A stretch of DNA of 7,558 bases. Origin: Gammaproteobacteria bacterium. GTDB lineage: Bacteria > Pseudomonadota > Gammaproteobacteria > Poriferisulfidales > Poriferisulfidaceae. The notes beneath the pieces were generated by a model, which worked only from the letters and a program-made list of their open reading frames with translations, was not told the origin of the DNA and did not search any database. The stretch covers positions 1 through 7,558 of the forward strand of contig RKRZ01000105.1 of the NCBI GenBank assembly GCA_007571105.1. Reading direction: 5' to 3'. Below are positions 6,533-7,558 of this stretch, in pieces. Within the stretch, counting starts at the first letter, position 1. Every line of letters begins with the position of its first letter. A program made the position numbers and the translations under genes.

Positions 6533-6559
6533 AACCGGCGATCTTCGGGTCGCCGGTTT
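6533..6559 (+). terminator. Hairpin with UUCG loop between urtA and urtB (leaky terminator or mRNA stabiliser)
   Basis: An 11-pair stem (6533-6543 with 6548-6558, one G-U pair) closes a C(UUCG)G tetraloop, an exceptionally stable RNA fold. What follows is TGTTG rather than a clean T run, so termination would be partial at best. Placed just after the binding-protein gene, it could lower permease expression or protect the urtA message from 3' decay. Confidence 0.6.
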
Positions 6560-6606
6560 GTTGCCAGGCTTGTCTGACTCCATTCAGGCGGCCGCTTCGC
6601 AGCACC

Positions 6607-7558
6607 ATGTCGCGACCGATTGCTCGAACAAGGACTTCCCGGCTCCGCGGACTGCGGGGTCTGGCGTTGGCTCTGTTTGCCCTGGCCAGCCCCTTGCTTG
6701 CCAGTGACGCGAACTTCAAGCAGGCGCTGGAAGCCCTCGATACCAAAGATTTCAAAGCCAAAGCCGCGGCCATTGAGCGTCTGGCCGCAACGGCGGACGA
6801 TCGCGCCGCAACCATCCTCGACGCTCTTGCCTCCGGGCGACTTTATGTTCGCCGCCTTGATAAACGCATTGTGATTGCAACGCGCGTCGGAAGTGCTTAC
6901 GAATTGCGCGATGCCTTGAGTTTGAAGCCGGAAGGAGGGGCAACCAAGAAAGAATTGAAGAAAATTCGTGTAAACAATCGTTTGCGTGGAATTATTCGCA
7001 GTGCAAGCAGCCAGTTTGCGCTGACAGCAGAAGATCCCGACCGACGGCGCGCCGCAGTCGATGCAATCCTCAAAAACCCCAAGCCCGAGGCCCTCTCTCG
7101 ACTGCGGGATGCGCGGGATCGGGAAGCCGACCCGGACCTCCGCGAGCACATGAACCTCGGCATTGCCGCGCTGGAATTAGGTGCCAAAGACCCTGCTCTG
7201 CGCTTGGCTGCGATTGAGATATTGGCCGAGAGTTCCGAGCCTGGCATCCGCACGATACTGGAGCGGCGGCTGGTTTCGGGTGGGCAAGACATCACAACCG
7301 GACCGGAAGCCAAAATTCAAACAGCCTTGCAAGCCGCCATCAAGAGCATTGACCAGCGCCTGTGGGCGTTGCGAATTGCCGAGAATCTGATCTTCGGCAT
7401 TTCCCTCGGCTCCGTCCTGCTGCTCGCCGCCATCGGCCTCGCCATCACCTTCGGCGTCATGGGCGTTATCAATATGGCGCACGGCGAGATGATCATGATG
7501 GGCGCGTACGCAACTTTCGTCGTGCAGGAGTTGTTTCGTACATTTATCGCTCCTGAAT
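6607..7558 (+). CDS. urtB: Urea ABC transporter permease UrtB, N-terminal part (cut by window end)
   Basis: The open frame from ATG 6607 runs off the window after 317 codons. A signal peptide (1-32, arginine-rich start, hydrophobic 19-32, LLA before SD) leads to a periplasmic domain of about 225 residues with HEAT-like helical repeats: KDFKAKAAAIERL (47-59), DPDRRRAAVDAIL (143-155) and DPALRLAAIEIL (195-206). The LivH-type inner-membrane permease begins near 262 with a helix of small hydrophobic residues and the family motif GVINMAHGEM (about 286-295). This long architecture is known for proteobacterial UrtB proteins of about 500 residues. The start has only a weak ribosome site, but no better in-frame start exists upstream and the signal peptide fits. 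UrtB pairs with UrtC to form the urea channel; urtC, urtD and urtE are expected beyond the window. Confidence 0.9.
   Translation, partial: MSRPIARTRTSRLRGLRGLALALFALASPLLASDANFKQALEALDTKDFKAKAAAIERLAATADDRAATILDALASGRLYVRRLDKRIVIATRVGSAYELRDALSLKPEGGATKKELKKIRVNNRLRGIIRSASSQFALTAEDPDRRRAAVDAILKNPKPEALSRLRDARDREADPDLREHMNLGIAALELGAKDPALRLAAIEILAESSEPGIRTILERRLVSGGQDITTGPEAKIQTALQAAIKSIDQRLWALRIAENLIFGISLGSVLLLAAIGLAITFGVMGVINMAHGEMIMMGAYATFVVQELFRTFIAPE

Noticed and set aside
5912..6583. 223-codon - strand frame antisense to urtA
   Set aside because: It is a shadow of a well-conserved urtA frame in GC-rich DNA; no motif or ribosome site was found.
6478..7149. 223-codon - strand frame antisense to urtB
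   Set aside because: The + strand frame gives a full signal peptide, repeat domain and LivH-type motif, so the antisense frame is a shadow.
1..7558. CRISPR arrays, tRNA or rRNA genes, insertion sequences, phage or defence genes
   Set aside because: Reading both strands showed no spaced direct repeats, no RNA-gene signatures, and no transposase, integrase or defence-type domain; nearly all the DNA is accounted for by recognised genes.

Overview
The window looks like chromosomal DNA of a free-living gammaproteobacterium with moderately high GC. The case rests on three things. The rnr-rlmB order is typical of that class. Rho keeps key residues at the same numbers as in Escherichia coli (K184, E211, D265, R366). 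The ATP sulfurylase is of the single-chain Sat type common in sulfur-oxidising proteobacteria. A sulfur-oxidising, urea-using lifestyle is plausible but is an inference from two loci; no genus can be assigned from the sequence alone.

Left part (1-2140, + strand): the last codons of RNase R (rnr) overlap the start of rlmB (23S rRNA Gm2251 methyltransferase). rlmB in turn overlaps purD (GAR synthetase) by an ATGA. These three genes probably form one transcription unit joining RNA metabolism and purine synthesis. purD meets rho tail to tail with only seven bases between the stop codons and no clear intrinsic terminator.

Middle (2148-5149): rho lies on the - strand and sat on the + strand, sharing a 225-bp divergent promoter region. 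The inferred rho leader (about 160 nt) has three possible hairpins and two cytosine-rich, guanine-poor stretches resembling Rho-utilisation sites, as expected if Rho attenuates its own transcription. sat overlaps by ATGA a small three-helix membrane protein gene that I cannot name with certainty. Its position is reminiscent of aprM, but no aprBA follows.

Right part (5150-7558, + strand): a promoter-like extended -10 is followed at once by a strong intrinsic terminator and then by a urea ABC transporter locus. urtA (periplasmic urea-binding protein) is complete. After a hairpin with a UUCG loop comes urtB (long-form permease with a periplasmic N-terminal domain), which is cut by the window end. 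The remaining urt genes would be expected beyond it.

Most of the window is ordinary housekeeping and transport DNA. I see no CRISPR array, tRNA, rRNA, insertion sequence, prophage or defence gene. The points most worth checking are the unnamed membrane protein coupled to sat, the rho leader, and the promoter-terminator pair ahead of urtA.
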